Positions 35,501 to 50,500 of a DNA stretch of 64,000 nucleotides are shown one piece after another; positions within the stretch are counted from its first letter, which is position 1; each line of letters starts with the position of its first letter. The notes under the pieces are model-generated. The model worked only from the letters and a program-made list of their open reading frames with translations, made no database searches and had not been told where the DNA came from. Where the stretch lies: the NCBI GenBank assembly GCA_947561715.1, contig OX387203.1:10974001-11038000 (forward strand), written 5' to 3'. The stretch comes from Ascidia mentula (lineage: Eukaryota > Chordata > Ascidiacea > Phlebobranchia > Ascidiidae). Made by a program: the position numbers and the translations under genes.

Positions 35501-38500
35501 ATATGCAAAAATAAAATTGTTGGCTGTATTGATTAAATAGAGACAAGAGCCCTTTCCGTTTCATAGAAATAGTATGAACAAAAATGTTTTTTTGTAGCTT
35601 ACGGTATTGGATATGGTTGGGAACCATCTAATTTGGAGATAATGGCTGGTGACAAGGTAACATTCACTTGGTCAGTTCCTGAACAAGTTGAGGGGGTAAA
35701 TATTGGCCTTTTCACAATCGAGGATGGCCTCAGTAAAAATCCTGACAACAACGGATTCAATATTGCACCTTCGGTCTCAGGTAATCAAGCTGGCTTATCA
35801 TAATTTTCTTGGATGCACTTTCCCACTTTGCAAAAAAAAATCAGATTGCAAGGTTATTCTTGACAAAGCAAGTTACATTGTGCTTAGGATAAAGGGTCGT
35901 ACCTTTTATGTTTATTGTATTATGTTCAGGATCACACACTTTCCAATTTAACACACCGGGTGTTTATAACTTCGGAAGCGGGTGCGTTGATGACGTAAAC
36001 ACATGTGCAATTTTCATGCGTGGAGTGGTGACAGTAACAGACGCTACTTCAAAAACTGGAAACGTAAATGTTGTGTTTGGTGAAGCGAAGTATCAGGTGG
36101 GCTTTTCGGGGAATGTTGTGGTATCTTTGTATTCTTATATCTTTAATAATATTCTTACAGTTCGATTCTTCATTTACGTTCGAAGCATCTACAACTCCAG
36201 TAATTACGTTAATATCGCCCACAAGCGGAACCATTGATCAACAAATTACTTTGACAGGTTTGCTAATTAAAAAAGGTTTTTGATCCACGATGCCTTCTAA
36301 CAGATATGTGATTTATGTAAAATATTTGACAAATTCGTGTAGAATGGCTTTCGCAGTGGGGCGACTCTGCCAATGAAATTATTTTAAATCAAATTCCTTC
36401 CAAACAAAATGTCTAATTGTGAAGTTTCATGTATTTAATATTAATAAGGAACCGGATTGAACGGTGGAACTGTCACCATTGGAGGCAAGGTGTGTGAAGT
36501 GCAACAGGGGACAAATGTTCAGCTGGTTTGCCAGATACAGGCTTCAGAGGAACTTTCTGTTGGTAAGAATCGCCACCAAATTTTTAATAACTCAACACGG
36601 TTAATAAACTTTAAGTTGACTTCAAACACATTTAATTGTTTTTTAAGGACTAATAAGTACAACATTGCTTTCTAAAAATTGTGCTTGAAAAATTTTTTAA
36701 GGTGTTTATCACGAGGTCAAGGTACTTTTACCGAACGTTGGTTTGGCAAGAATGGAGATTCGCAATGTTCAACATAGATCTTATGTTCTCTTGCCACAAG
36801 TGACGTCAATAGCACCAGTCTCCGGATCTTTGAGCGGTGGAACCAAAGTGACTATCGAGGTAGGTAAATATCCACTGTAAAAAGACTAGATTTTAAAATT
36901 ATATTGTTTGCAGGGTTCCGGGTTCAGCTACACCGACAATGCATTGACTGTTGCAATAGCGACATCAAGTGGCGATGTTGGATGCACGGTGGACGTTTCT
37001 CAATCAACATACACAAGCATTAAATGCGAAACTGAATCTGTTTCTTCGGCCATCAGTGGTAGTGTTGCCGTCAAACAGAAGTTAGTACAAACATCAGTTA
37101 TTTCGATAACGTCGCTCTTATCTCGCGGCTTTTTTGCAGAGGTTTACAAGCAAACTGTTCGGGGGATTGCAGTTTTGCATTTAACAGCGCTTCAACACCC
37201 GAAGTGACTTCTCGTGATGTCTCACCCAGTGCTGATATTGCAACCACAGGGCTTACGTTTCACGGGCTCGGTAAAAATTAATTCCATGTCATTTTTTAAA
37301 CCCCACGACAAATGCAATTATTTTCATTACGCTACGCTTTCCAGGATTCGGCACGGAAACAAACAACGTTGAAGTTTTCGTAGGACCAGTTAGTTGCAGT
37401 GTGACCAGCGTCACTGATACACAAATCGAATGTTCGCTGGGTCGCTACCCCGTTGGACCAAATAACGTCAACGTAAGAATCGTCGGAAAAGGTAAATTTA
37501 CATTAACACAAACCATATTTCCAAAGTCATATACACATCACTGATTTCTGCAGGTTACCCTAGCTTTGTCTCAGCATCAGATAAACAAATTGAAAACTCA
37601 GCTCAAATTGATGGAATATCACCCACAGCTGGTAGTGAGGAAGGCGGAACAATCATCACAATTACCGGTAACTTATTTTGTTGCTTCTTATCCAAATTTG
37701 ACCCACGAGAAGTTTTAAATATACTCACTAAAATAAATGAGATATTTAAAGTTACATTGTATCTATTTCTGCACAGGCAATGGGTTTGTAGAGGGTGAAA
37801 CCAGTGTTATGATTGGTGATCAAACTTGTGAGATAACAAGCACAAGTTATGCCACTGTCCAATGTACGACCGCTGCGCATGCTGGAGCATCTCTTGATCT
37901 GGTGGTGACTTCCAATGGTCAAACATACCCAGTACAAACCTTTGAGTTTACAACTGCCGCTACACCCACAGTCACAACCATAAGCCCCAACCAAGGTAAC
38001 AAACCTGAAAGGCATTTTTTTAGTTTTTCGATTTGGCTTTTTTTGTTTCAAATCTTACTATGGCGATAATTTTACAAGTTTGACATAGGTCCACTAACTA
38101 AAATTGCGTCAGGAGTTATATATAAGTAGTCATACGAAAACACATGCACAATACTTAGCATTTTGAGTTCGTGACAATTATTTGAAAATGCTGCAACAGA
38201 GTCATGGTAACTGTATATGTTATGAGTATAGGGTGTAAGTTTATGAGCAATCAATCTACACCACAAATTTTTCTATAAAGTTCTGTTTACCTCTTCAGCT
38301 TCTGGTGGGGATACGATCACAATTACTGGAACAGGATTTGGTACAGACACAAATGCAGTAACTGTCACAACTGGCGGGATTGCCTGCAGTGTTACTGCTG
38401 TGACCGATACATCGGTTGAATGCACGTTAGGTGAACGGGAGGGTGGAGCTGCTCAAGTAAAGGTCAGTGTTTAACTTCAACGCAACATGTCAACACCACG

Positions 38501-41500
38501 TACTTGTTCGTTAAATGCTTGTTCGGGGAAATATTGAAAAAAAAGTATTAAGATTTTTATGTGTAGGTACAAGTCGGAGGCAAAGGCTTGAGTAAAGTTA
38601 CCGCCACCTTCTCCTACAGTCTAAGAATTGACTCCATCACCCCAAACAGCGGTAAGTGTTGTTTTAATATAACAAATACTGATAAAGTTTAAGTTGTTAA
38701 AATGTTTTGTGTAACAGGAAGTTACGGTGGATCCCAGGAAGTTGCAGTCGATGGTGTAGGATTTTCCACTAACACAAAAGTCACTGTTTGTGATAAAGAG
38801 TGCAATATTCAATCCACCACCCCGACCTCTATAACTTGTCTCACTCCGCCCGCAAACGACGGTAAATCTGATCATTTTTCACTGTTGTTAATTCCTTTAC
38901 ATTGAATTAAATACTGTGTTGTTTCCCAGGTGCCACCGCTTGTGACGTAAAAGTATTAAATGGCGATGACGTTTCAACTGGTAGCGGACTTTATACATAC
39001 GACGCTTCTTTAACACCAACTATTACCAGCGTGTCTCCAGCAAGAGGTGGTACCGGAGGTGGAACCGAACTTACAATAACGGGAACCAACTTCAAGTCAG
39101 TTTTGAAGCAATTTTGGCAACCTCCATTAATCTCTAAATGCGTTTATTGTCTCTCAAAGGTTGTCAGGTGTAGATCCGAGTGTTTCTATTGATGGAAGTC
39201 CCTGCACAGTTTCCTCTGCAACCGACACAAGTATCACCTGCACCACATCTTCACATCAATCCACAATACAAACCAAGGCGAGTGATTTTCATAAATTCAT
39301 GTCTTTTCTTGAGAAACGACATTTATGTGTATTTTGCTCCAATGTGTATTTTCTGTGTCAAAACGCTTCGCTTGTGATTTCTAGGTGGCTGTACATGTAG
39401 GAACAAACGGAATAGCAACACAGAACAACGCTGACTTTTATTACATCGATTTGTGGTCGTCCATATTTACTTGGGGAGGTACCACCGTCCCAACCACCCA
39501 AGACTTTGTCGTTATTCCCCAGGTAAAATCCATCGCTCCACCAATCTGTTTTCAAAACAGTGATGTTGTTTAAACTCGATTTTTGTTCAGGGCAAAACAG
39601 TGATGTTGGATACAGACACAGCTGTTCTGAAAATGCTTTTGATTGATGGAGGCACGATAATTTTTGACGAGAAAGATGTCAAATTGAGTTCTGAAAATAT
39701 CCTCATTGTTAAGGGAGGAAAGCTTCAGGTAAATAGTTACAAAAAACGTAACAAATTGTTAAATTTAATGAAATTGGTTTCACATCGTATTCACAGATTG
39801 GTACAGAAGAAGAGCCATTCCAACACAAAGCAGAAATTGTCATGTATGGTCACCTACGCTCACCTGAGCTTCCGATTTATGGAGCTAAAACGTTGGGAGT
39901 TCGCAATGGAACTCTTGATATGCACGGAAAGCATATTCCTTACACCTGGTCGTTGCTTTCAAGTACTGCCGCTGCCGGTTCTACTCAGGTAAGCACTATA
40001 CAGGGTCAATTTAAAGGAAAACTCTACACTAGATTGTTTTTTGAAGATGAAAATATGACGCAATAAAACGATCGATGTGACCAATTGTTTCACAGTAAAA
40101 TATTTACCAATCATAGAAAATTATTAGGTTAATTGTTCTGTAGCAAACCGGTTGCACAGTTTATAAATCTGGATTTTTCGTGTTGCTTGGACATATACAG
40201 TACCATTATGATGCGGGCCATACTTTTTTATGTCGAAATCCCTACATAATTTGAAGCAATACACACTTCTACTTATCCACAAACAATGGAAAATATTAAC
40301 TGTCCAATAAAATTGAAGTTGTTTTTTAGATTACTGTCAAAGACCCTGTACATTGGAAGGCTGATGATTTGATTGTGATCGCATCCACTGGACTTCGACA
40401 TTCGCAAATCGAAAACGAGCTACGTACAATAACTGCAATATCATCTGGTTTGTCGTTTACCACCATTAGATGTGTTATTGCGGGTTATATGATTCATTTA
40501 ACTTTTAAATGTGTGCAGATGGTAGAACTCTGACCCTCAACCAAAGCTTGGAATATGAGCATTTGGGGCAAAGTGAAACGTTTGGATCAAGAACAGTTGA
40601 ATTTCGCGGTAAATTCATGCATATGCTCAATACTTTAATTATTATTTAAAAACTGAATAAATTAATTGAAACCACGTTTCAAAACAGCCGAGGTTGGTTT
40701 GTTAACAAGGAACATTCTTTTCCGCGGATCCAACGACCACGTTTGGCATGACCCAATAGAAAAATGCGAGGAAGGATTTCAAACCGGACAATTTGCCAAA
40801 CAAACCTGTTTCCAGGTACACATTGTTTAACCTAATGTCACATTTACAACCAAGAAAGTTTTTCACTAGTTGAAATTGATTTAGGGACGTTTCGGTGCTG
40901 AGGTTGGGGCTGATCAGTTCGGTGCATCGATAATGATTCATCCACAGAACTTTGACTCTGGTGAAGCAGTCGCTCGTATTGAATATGTTGAAGTTAACTA
41001 CGCTGGACAAGCGTTCAGGCTTGGCAGGTAACGTAAACCTTAATTGTTGTATGCTTTAAATATTATTTTCTTTCATAAAGCCAACTTTGGAAAAACAGGC
41101 GTTTGATTTAAAAATATAAGCATGGTTTTTTACCGACGTATCAATGGTTTGAAATGTTACTAGATATCCAATTCACTGGCATTTGATGGGAAATGTTAGT
41201 GGAATGTATGTGAGAGGATGCGGAATCCATCAAACTTTCAACAGAGCTGTCACCATTCACGGTAAAATTATATAATCTTTAGATAAGCAATAAATAAAGC
41301 GATTCTTTAGCAGTTTAGGCCTAAAGGCTTTAAACACAGTAATTCGATTTGATGCCCATAACAACTAAAGTCCACTACTAATAGGTACATAATTAAAATG
41401 TGTAGTTTGTACGTTAACAAAAACCATGACAAGAAAATTACCTGTCGTATTAAAAGTGATTGCAACATTTTCGCTTGCAGGAACTCACAATCTCTTGGTT

Positions 41501-44500
41501 GAACGAAATGTGATTTACAACATTATGGGAGGAGCCTTTTTTATTGAAGATGGAATCGAAACTCAAAATGTTTTGCAATATAACCTGGCTGTATTCGTGA
41601 AACAGAGCACTTCGCTACTTAACGACGACATAACTCCAGGTAATTATTACTTACATTTATCTGTTCTCAAATGTTTTATTACACTTGATGTTGATGGTAA
41701 TTGTTTTATCTTTTTTTCACTTACCCCAGCGGCATATTGGGTAACCAACCCTGACAATGTATTACGTCACAATCACGCGGCGGGAGGAACCCATTTTGGC
41801 TTCTGGTACCGAATGCACGAACACCCTGATGGCCCCTCGTTCACTCCCAACGTTTGCCAACAAAATGTTGAACTTGGTCAGTTTGAAAACAACACCGTCC
41901 ACTCACAAGGATGGTTCGGATTGTGGATTTTCCAGACATATACACCAGTTGTTGGTGGAGTGTAAGTTAAACAAGGGAAAATCGTATTGTCTTAAATATC
42001 TTTGGACGGAAAAGATGTACAGTATCCAAAACATAATAAACCACATTACATTTGTATAGATTTGAATGATTGTATTCTTTACAATATTACTGCACCTACA
42101 ACATAACTTCAAATTTCAATCAATGTGTACCGGTATGTTTGATGACAGATGTGGTGGATCTGAGCCAAGCCCAGCCAAGTTCAAATCCTTGACAACTTGG
42201 CATTGTGAAAAGGGAGCAGAATGGGTAAATTGTGGAGCGATTCAATTCCACGACTTCGTGATGGTGAACAACGAAGTGGCCGGATTGGATCTCAAACTTA
42301 TCAAGGGTACACCATGGGGTGAAGAAAAAGGAGCTCTCATTAAGAACACGCTTGTAGTTGGTCATTCGGACATTTCTGCAAACAATTATGAAACAAATAC
42401 TGGAATTGTAAGTCGTTTGCAAGTAAAAAAAGTAGTTTTGTCGTGTAGGGAATAAAATGTTACGTAAAGTTAGAAAAAATATGGCACAAAATTTAGAAAA
42501 ATCCTTTTTGTAAAGTTTGGTTGAATTTGTGTGGTATGCAAATATTTTAACCAATTTCCTAATCGGCAAATGTTCGTAGATCTTACCGTTCGGACCAGGT
42601 TTGCTGTTGGACGGAGTTGACTTCTTTAACTTTGACAGATCTGGTGTTGCATATGGAGTAACCAGCATTCAAGGAACTTGCACGTTTAGATGTGGCGGTT
42701 ATTACTACTGGCTTCAAAGTGAGTTAGTCTAACCTGAATTTTTCCGTCGGATCAAATCATTTGCGAACAGTTGTTCGTGCCACAAGTCAAGTACAAAGAA
42801 TTCTCTAACTTAAATATTCTCCATGTTCAGATCAAAGCTTTCAGTCTGTTCCGCGCAAGGTCAGGTGGCGATGGGAGCACGAGGGGGTGCTTGAAGACAG
42901 GGATAGTTCTTTTACTGGCGACGAACCATTTACCAAAGTCGTTCCGTACTCTGGTCTGGTTGATATCAAGGAAAATTGTCGGGTAATTTTTTTTTTACAA
43001 AACCAGTTTTAAATTAACAATTCAACAATAAACTTTTAAATCATGTTCCAGCTTGCTGATGAACCGTACAACAGTGGTCTCACGTCGGCGATTTGCAAAC
43101 CTGAAATACGTTTTCACAGATTTGCGTTAAACAATGTACTTCCTTCATCTTTGGAAGCAAACGACCTGGTTTTTGCAAACCAGCACGGAAATTCGTCTGG
43201 CATTTACGAAAAGAAACGACTCACCCACAAACCTGGTATTTGGTGATCGTGTAATACGATATATATATATGGTTTTCTATTATAAATTTAAATTGCAAAG
43301 CATTTACTTATTTAAAATTTAATTTTTTTGTTTTAGGTTACATGTTACTTTTACCCAGCAAAGAGCATCACACTATGCACTTCAAGGACGGCGAGCAATT
43401 TACAAACATTACTTACAACTCAAGATTTTATGACTTCATGGCAGGCGATTACCTCACTGTCTCGCATAAATTTACACAGAGACCAGACAAGTGAGTTCGT
43501 AATATTTTTCCCAAGTTCGCCAAAAATGGGCACATATTTGTTTCCAAACAGAACCTTTCTGTTAGTTTATTTATCACTAACTACATTTCCATTTATTTTT
43601 CACGAAGAATTTTCATGAACGGCGAGGCAAGATATAACATTTCGAATGCCCAGGAAATTACGGATGCGACAATTCCCTCGTTGCAAAACCTGGATTGGCA
43701 TTACAGTCAAGACAACAAAGTATTCAGATACTTAATCAAAGGAAAGGAAAGTTCTCGAAAAAAGCGGGCTTCAATAGAGATCAAGGACGACAACTTCCAA
43801 CACACAACTGTGTCTCCTCAAATTTACAGGTTTTAATTTTTTTAAATTTTTAGAATTTAATTCTTAAATTTTGTTGAGTCCAATTCGCATGACATGATTT
43901 TTTTCTGATTTAAGGTGCTTTTATGAAGATTGCATTGCACCGCCTGACCCGAGTGAAATTCCTCCAGACCGTGAACGACCCGAGGGCTCTGTTTTATGGT
44001 CTGATGAAACCACTTCTTGTATAAACCGAACAGTAAGTACACAAATGTGGAATTTCCTCCCATATAATAAAAATGTGCCAAAAGATTCTGCACGAAATAT
44101 CCGGTCAAATCCGGACCTAAAAAAGTCATATTCGTCGTAAAAAATCACCCGCGTCGTTTATATTTTCGGTAGAGCAACACAATTTAATTCTGGTGTCGTT
44201 ATTTACGCGTTAAATTTGCCAGTGTTTGCTTTGTATAATCCCATTTTCGTGTATAAATCCCAACGACAATGCGGGATTCTAAGTGCCGTTGCTAATATTT
44301 AAGTAAAACATAATAAACGTAAGATTCGAACTCAATATTCGGATTCGACCGAGCACTGAAAAACACCTATTATTCGGTCGAATCCGAATATTCCCTACTG
44401 TACAACTCCATCACTACTTCAAATCACAGGACACTTCGAACCCTGTTGTTTTGGCGGATTGTTGGGTGGTAGTCGATGTTCCTGAAATAACAGTTGATTC

Positions 44501-47500
44501 CTTAACAATCAACGGCGTCCTTGAATTTGAAACGTCCACGACTGTATCTGCAATAACCATACTGGTTACCGTAAGTAAATATTTTTTACTCTATTTTTAC
44601 CAGACTTAAAACAACAATAGTAAGTCATCATGACGTTTTGTTGAAACCAGACTTTTTCCGAACCACTATTATATCTGATGATATACAAAACATATGAACT
44701 TACTTCACAGGGTCGTCTGATTGCTGGATTCAGCGATACGAACTATTTTGGACCTGATTTGACTATTCGTCTCCGTGGTAACCATGCAACGCCAGCTGTA
44801 GCGTTACCCGGTAAGGGGTTCTCACAGAAAACTCACATTTTCTTTAATATGCTCTTGTGCTCATAACGACTTTAAAGGTTAAATTCATTTGAAAGTTTGG
44901 CAAAGTTGTGTAAATTATAATGACAACATTTACGTCGTATTAATAATCTATATAAAAATTAAATGTTGCATCATGTCCTTGTTTTAACATAGGAGTAAAC
45001 CTTGGATCAAAGGCCTTGGGTTGCTTCGGAGGATGCGATTTGCATGGAAAGACTGAAGTTAACCATTGGGTGAAATTGGCTCAGACTGCCAGTGCTGGTG
45101 CCACTTCAATCGTGGTTTCGGCAGAAGTGGATTGGGATGTTGGAGATGAGATTGTTATCACTACAACTGGTTACAGGTCAGGAATTTCTTCTGATGTATT
45201 TAATTTAATTTGCCCAACTTAAAATATCTGATTTAAACCGACAAATCTGTAACACTTACATTTATTTATGATTTCAGTGCAACGGAAACCGAAAAGCATG
45301 TGATTGCCAGTGTTTCTGGCAACACCATTGGACTCGCAGGAACTTTGGCATACAGACATTTGGGTGAATCCTATAATATCAGCGGATTCTCATACGAAAT
45401 GGCGGCTGAAGTAGGAATCTTGACCCGTAACATTAAAATCATAGGTATGTAATAAAATGGTTGTTCCATTAGTGTTTAGCCTTTTATTTGAAAAAAATCA
45501 AGTCTTTATTTAAAAAAATTGAATAAATATTGACGGAGAATAATGTTTAAAGGTGAGGAATATCCAACTATCGACCAGGAAGCTTTTGGAGCACGTGTGC
45601 TTGTTGGAAGATATACATCTGGTGGTGTTTCAACTACTGGTAAGTTTGTACGGTTCAGACAGCCCGGTATTCTAATATTATATATTTATTTATTCATGAA
45701 AGATTCCAATGCAGACCAACTTTTTTAACATTAAATTCCAGATCATCTATCTCCACCACAAATTACGGAAACAAAAATTTTTTTTTCAGGTTGGGCTCGC
45801 CTGAGTAACGTTGAGTTCCATCGAACTGGACAGGAAGGATGGACCGAAACTTATGATCCAAGATTCTCTCTTGCTTGGCTGAATACTGGAAACGTTGTGA
45901 CGTCACGACCATCTTACGTCAAAGGTTGCGCTTTCCACGATGGTTATTCGACTGCGATCGGAACATTTGGTGCTAACGGAATTTCCATTACCGACAACGT
46001 TGTTCATCGAACCATACACGACGGTATGTATCTTGCAGGAAATCCTTACTTAATAGAGATCCGAGAAGGATGTATATTTCAATGTTTGGCCGTAACCCAA
46101 TATGGAAACCGAATATTCAGTGAATTTTCCATTCGTTATCTTTTACTCCAATTGTATTTTCTACTCGGCCATGAAATTAACCGGATAGTACGACAACGTA
46201 AACGAACGAATATTGACAGAAGATATTTAAAATAGACCGAATTTAAATATTTTCTAGGATAGCACTAATATTCGATATTGCAAAATACCTAAATATTTCA
46301 ATTTAATTTTTTGGCAGGAATCAGAATCACGGGGTCAAACCACATTCTTGAGAGAAATCTTGTCACTGTCTCTTTGTTTAGAGGAGCCTACCTAGACCGC
46401 CTGGAACTCACTAACTTTAAAGTAGGTCCTTTCCAACGTTAAACATATATGCCCAATATTGGTAGTCAAGGCATAAAAAACTGTTTTAGTTTACATATAC
46501 TGCTCTTCTGGCACAAAATTAAGAAACTTCCACTCGTTGAATGGCAGACCAAACGTCGTAAGAATATAACGTTAATGCCAGAGGAGCAGTATATTTTAAA
46601 TTGCAATATGCCTGGCAGCAACAGTAGTTTCATATGTGGTTTTAGTATTAATGAAAATACGAATTAACCAATTTTGATGTGACTAAGTTTACCTGATGCT
46701 GTTGCTCGTTAGGACTGGCAAGCAAATTTCGAAGTTTCTCAAGCTACAGACTTGATAATGAACGGCAATGCAGCTTCTGGTTGTGAGAGGTTGTGTTATC
46801 ATATTGATGGAGAGGCTTGTGACGCAGGGGAAGAAAATGCCTGGACAGGTTTGTCATATTTTGGGGTTGGTCAGGTAAACACTGCAGAATATTTTTTAAC
46901 TCAGGCAATGTTGCCCACGGAGGTTTACACGGAGTTCAAATTTTCATCGAAGATGGAATCGGATCTTGTTCAATGATCCGTAACTTTGTTATATACAAGG
47001 CTTGGGATTATGGAATCTATCATCAAACTGCAACAAGCGTTGTTGTTAGAAATACCGTAATTATCGATTCGACGGTAAGATTAATTTATTGCAAATAAAA
47101 TGACTGAATGTCGCAAATACCTGAATGTTTCTGATATAGGTGGGATACTTACCATTGATCTTTGGACCAGCTGCTCTTACTCATCAATATGTTGACAAGC
47201 ATGCCACGATGGAAAATGTTTTGTGCGTGGGTCGCAGTGATACGTTCGATCCAACACTTGACGTCATGGACGAAGGGAACGACAAAAACCTTATCGTCAG
47301 AGCGCAAAGGTCAGTAATGAAGATCACCAATCGATTTTATTTATCTAATTTGTTCATTATTACATACAATGCCAAGGCCAAGTTTAAGGATAAGAAAATC
47401 GTTTGAAACCTCTTCCCTATACTTTTTGTATGAGGCAGCTTTATGATGCATTTTCAACCAATATGAACACCTGGCGATAACACAAAAGTTTTTTATAACA

Positions 47501-50500
47501 ACCCATTCAAACGATTTGATTTAATGAATGCCCTGTTTATTAAATTAATTGAAAAATTTTTGGACATTTTGCTTCATTTGTTGCTGTCACACTATTTTCT
47601 GCAGTGTATTATTTTTTTAATGTTAAAGAATTACACTAGGAGTTTATCATTGAGCATTGTGCAGGAGAAAAGTATTCGTATTAATGTTCACAAAACACAG
47701 TATTGTTTTGCCTAACATATATTTATATACATATGCTAGCAAAAATACTAAATTCTCTCTACAAACATTTGTCCACGCACCATGAATTGATTTTAAACAA
47801 ATTGTTGCCTTTCAGTCCCTCCAAAAAAGCTCCTCTAACGCCCACTGGTGGAAAGACATGCGTTATGTTGCCATTGTTTGCAAGTGGACCGAACGGGGCT
47901 CCTTTTAAACCGTTTAATTTAAACAAAAACTATCCGGCTATTCATGGCTTACTCAACATTTCAGGTTTGTCGTTGCAGTGTAATTTGTGTAAAACTTTCG
48001 CTTGTCATTACTGTTGTTAAGAAAATACTACTGTGCCAACATTTTCCATGAAACACGTTTTAGTAATTTTGAAAAACAACGCTCCAGGGTGTTTTTACAA
48101 TTTTTTTGCTGCAAGCTTCTGCTATTAAAATGTTTCCCAAAGGTTTTGATGACTATTTTTATACCAACGGTTTCTTGTATATTATAGGTTTAACTGCCTA
48201 CTCATACAAACAACATGGAACAACCCGGGATCTCGTGTTTTACACCAACCCTTCCAACGAAGATGCTTTCCACCCAACTTACGTTGAGAGAATGAAATTG
48301 ATTGATGTCGAGCAAGAAAGCAAAATTTTCATTGATCGTCCAAGTCCTGGGTATGCCACAGAACAACAATAGTTTTGTATTCTCTCCTTTGCAGTCTCGT
48401 TCGAGTCTCGTCTAAATATCAAACATTTTTCTGTATTTTTTTCAGTCGCACCTTTTTACGCTAAAATAAAAAGTATCATCTATTGAAAGTCTCTTTATCT
48501 AATCCATTTTGCTCAGAAATGCTTTGATTCTTTAACAAGTTTAATTACATCTCCAACAAGTTAAACGTAAATTTATTCACAGCAAAGTGAATCCTTCGGA
48601 TTGTGTGGATATGGAATGCGACGCGAAAAAGAAAGTTTTCATCAAAGATTTGGACGGAACTTTCCTGGGTGAAGTTGGAGCCGTTATCCCACAGGTTTGT
48701 TTAAATTATCTGAATATGAGTTGAAATAAACCTAACTTTGTCTCCAATTTAATGTTTTTGTTTGAAGGCTGAATATGGATGGGACGACCCTGATCGAATA
48801 AGTCTTGGACTTGGGGATTACCGCATTCCTCTAACAATGGTGACTGGCACGGATGGATCAAGAATTCCAGTTTCTGAAATCGCCGACAACAGAGGTATTA
48901 CTTTACCCGTATTTACACATTGCCCGTTTCTTCTTGTCGAAGAATATAAAAAAGCGATATTCAGGCATCATTCGAAGCGACACTTGCAACTACATTCCAT
49001 CCTGGCAAGCTTACGACTGTCATGGAGTAGGAACACGTGATTACGCCATGTTAGTTATGGAGAGTTTGGACGATGATACGGAAACTAGACGACTTTCACC
49101 CGTGGCTCTGCTTGGAGATCGATATATTGATCTTAACAACGGTAAAATCAAAATTCTACGACCAATTTATAACTTAACTTTATTAATAGTTAATTTGAAC
49201 CTGTGCTTTTTTAGCAAAGAAACGAATGTTTTAGATTTACAAATTTATCCACAAGGTTTACACATATCGACACTTTATGTTTTTTGTAAGACTTTCTTTA
49301 AATGCCCCAAAAGGGTTATGTTTTTAGAAGCAATGACAAACGAATAAAAAAGTTACTGATTTTGAGACAAATCTAATCACATGTGTATATGTTGGTGTAT
49401 GCAGGACCACAGGATCACGGTTGGTGTTTCGGATACACTTGTCAAAAGCGAATCTCAACATTCTACCTGATTGTCAGCACCAATACCCACTTTAACTTAT
49501 TCTGTACCGGTTACACCCCAAGACAGATGAGATTCCACTTACTCAACGTTGCAGACACAGACACAGTTCGTCTTGGCATTTTGTAAGTGCTGGTGACTAC
49601 CTTAAGGTTTGTGACAGTCCAAGAAATGACAATTTTTGTTTATGTCTAGCGTTGCGCGACCGGAGAGGTTGGATGTTTACAGATCTGAGTCGGAAGTTTT
49701 TGTCCACGCCGAAAATTCGTACTACGATAGCAGCAATAATGTTTGGGCAAAACGACGTCCATCAGCAAACAACCCGGATGAATTTAAACCAGCCATTAAT
49801 TCCGGTAATCTAATAACAATGTCCTAAATACGAATCACTCTGATATAAACATGAGGAAATATGATACTTCATAGCGTATTGACAAGGAAGTACACTTACA
49901 TGCGTGCAATATTGCATTATAGCTTGGATAATTTTGGCATCATGATGTATACCAACGTATCTGACTTCGCGCATATTAATCATGCGGTTGTGTTATGATC
50001 TTTAGGTGTAAACGGAGCCAACTACATGGACCCCAACACCCGTATAATGTACCTGACAATCCGAGGAAATGAGCCAGTCGAAATTAAAACAAGCCCACTC
50101 GTTGAAATTAAGTTTTCTGTGGCCGCTCAAAGCATTGACGACTTTTTCGGCGAAAACATTGTCACAAATCTTGCAGCGTAAGTTTTGCATTCGTTTGACT
50201 TTCACCGCACATGCGTTCATTATTATTTTCAAAATATTCAGATTTTTGGATGTTCCCAAACATAAAATCCGGGTTGTGGATATCGTCGCAGAAAATTCTC
50301 GAAAACGCCGCTCAACTAGGTATGCAAAACTTCACTAAAAACCTGTATAATAATTCATTTTTATAGTGCCGGATTAACCATTAGGCACACAAGGCTTCGG
50401 GGCCAATCCAAAAAATAGGCCACCCAAATAACTTAATAACGTTGATTAATATTCGCAAACTTAACTTTAAAGATTGATTGATGAATTTATCGTGTTCATT

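Noticed and set aside
41962-42148. Apparent non-canonical acceptor before GTGTACCGG in copy B
   Set aside because: A canonical AG at 42147-42148 keeps the frame (V-C-G-G-S), so no unusual splicing is needed.
42120-42668. 182-codon minus-strand frame
   Set aside because: Antisense to exons 52-53 of copy B, which have clear fibrocystin-L-like coding content and splice sites.
50364-50425. Transposon-like phrase (GCCGGATTAACCATTAGGCAC, cited in part) in a copy B intron
   Set aside because: It resembles a common repeat end, but I found no second terminus or target duplication.
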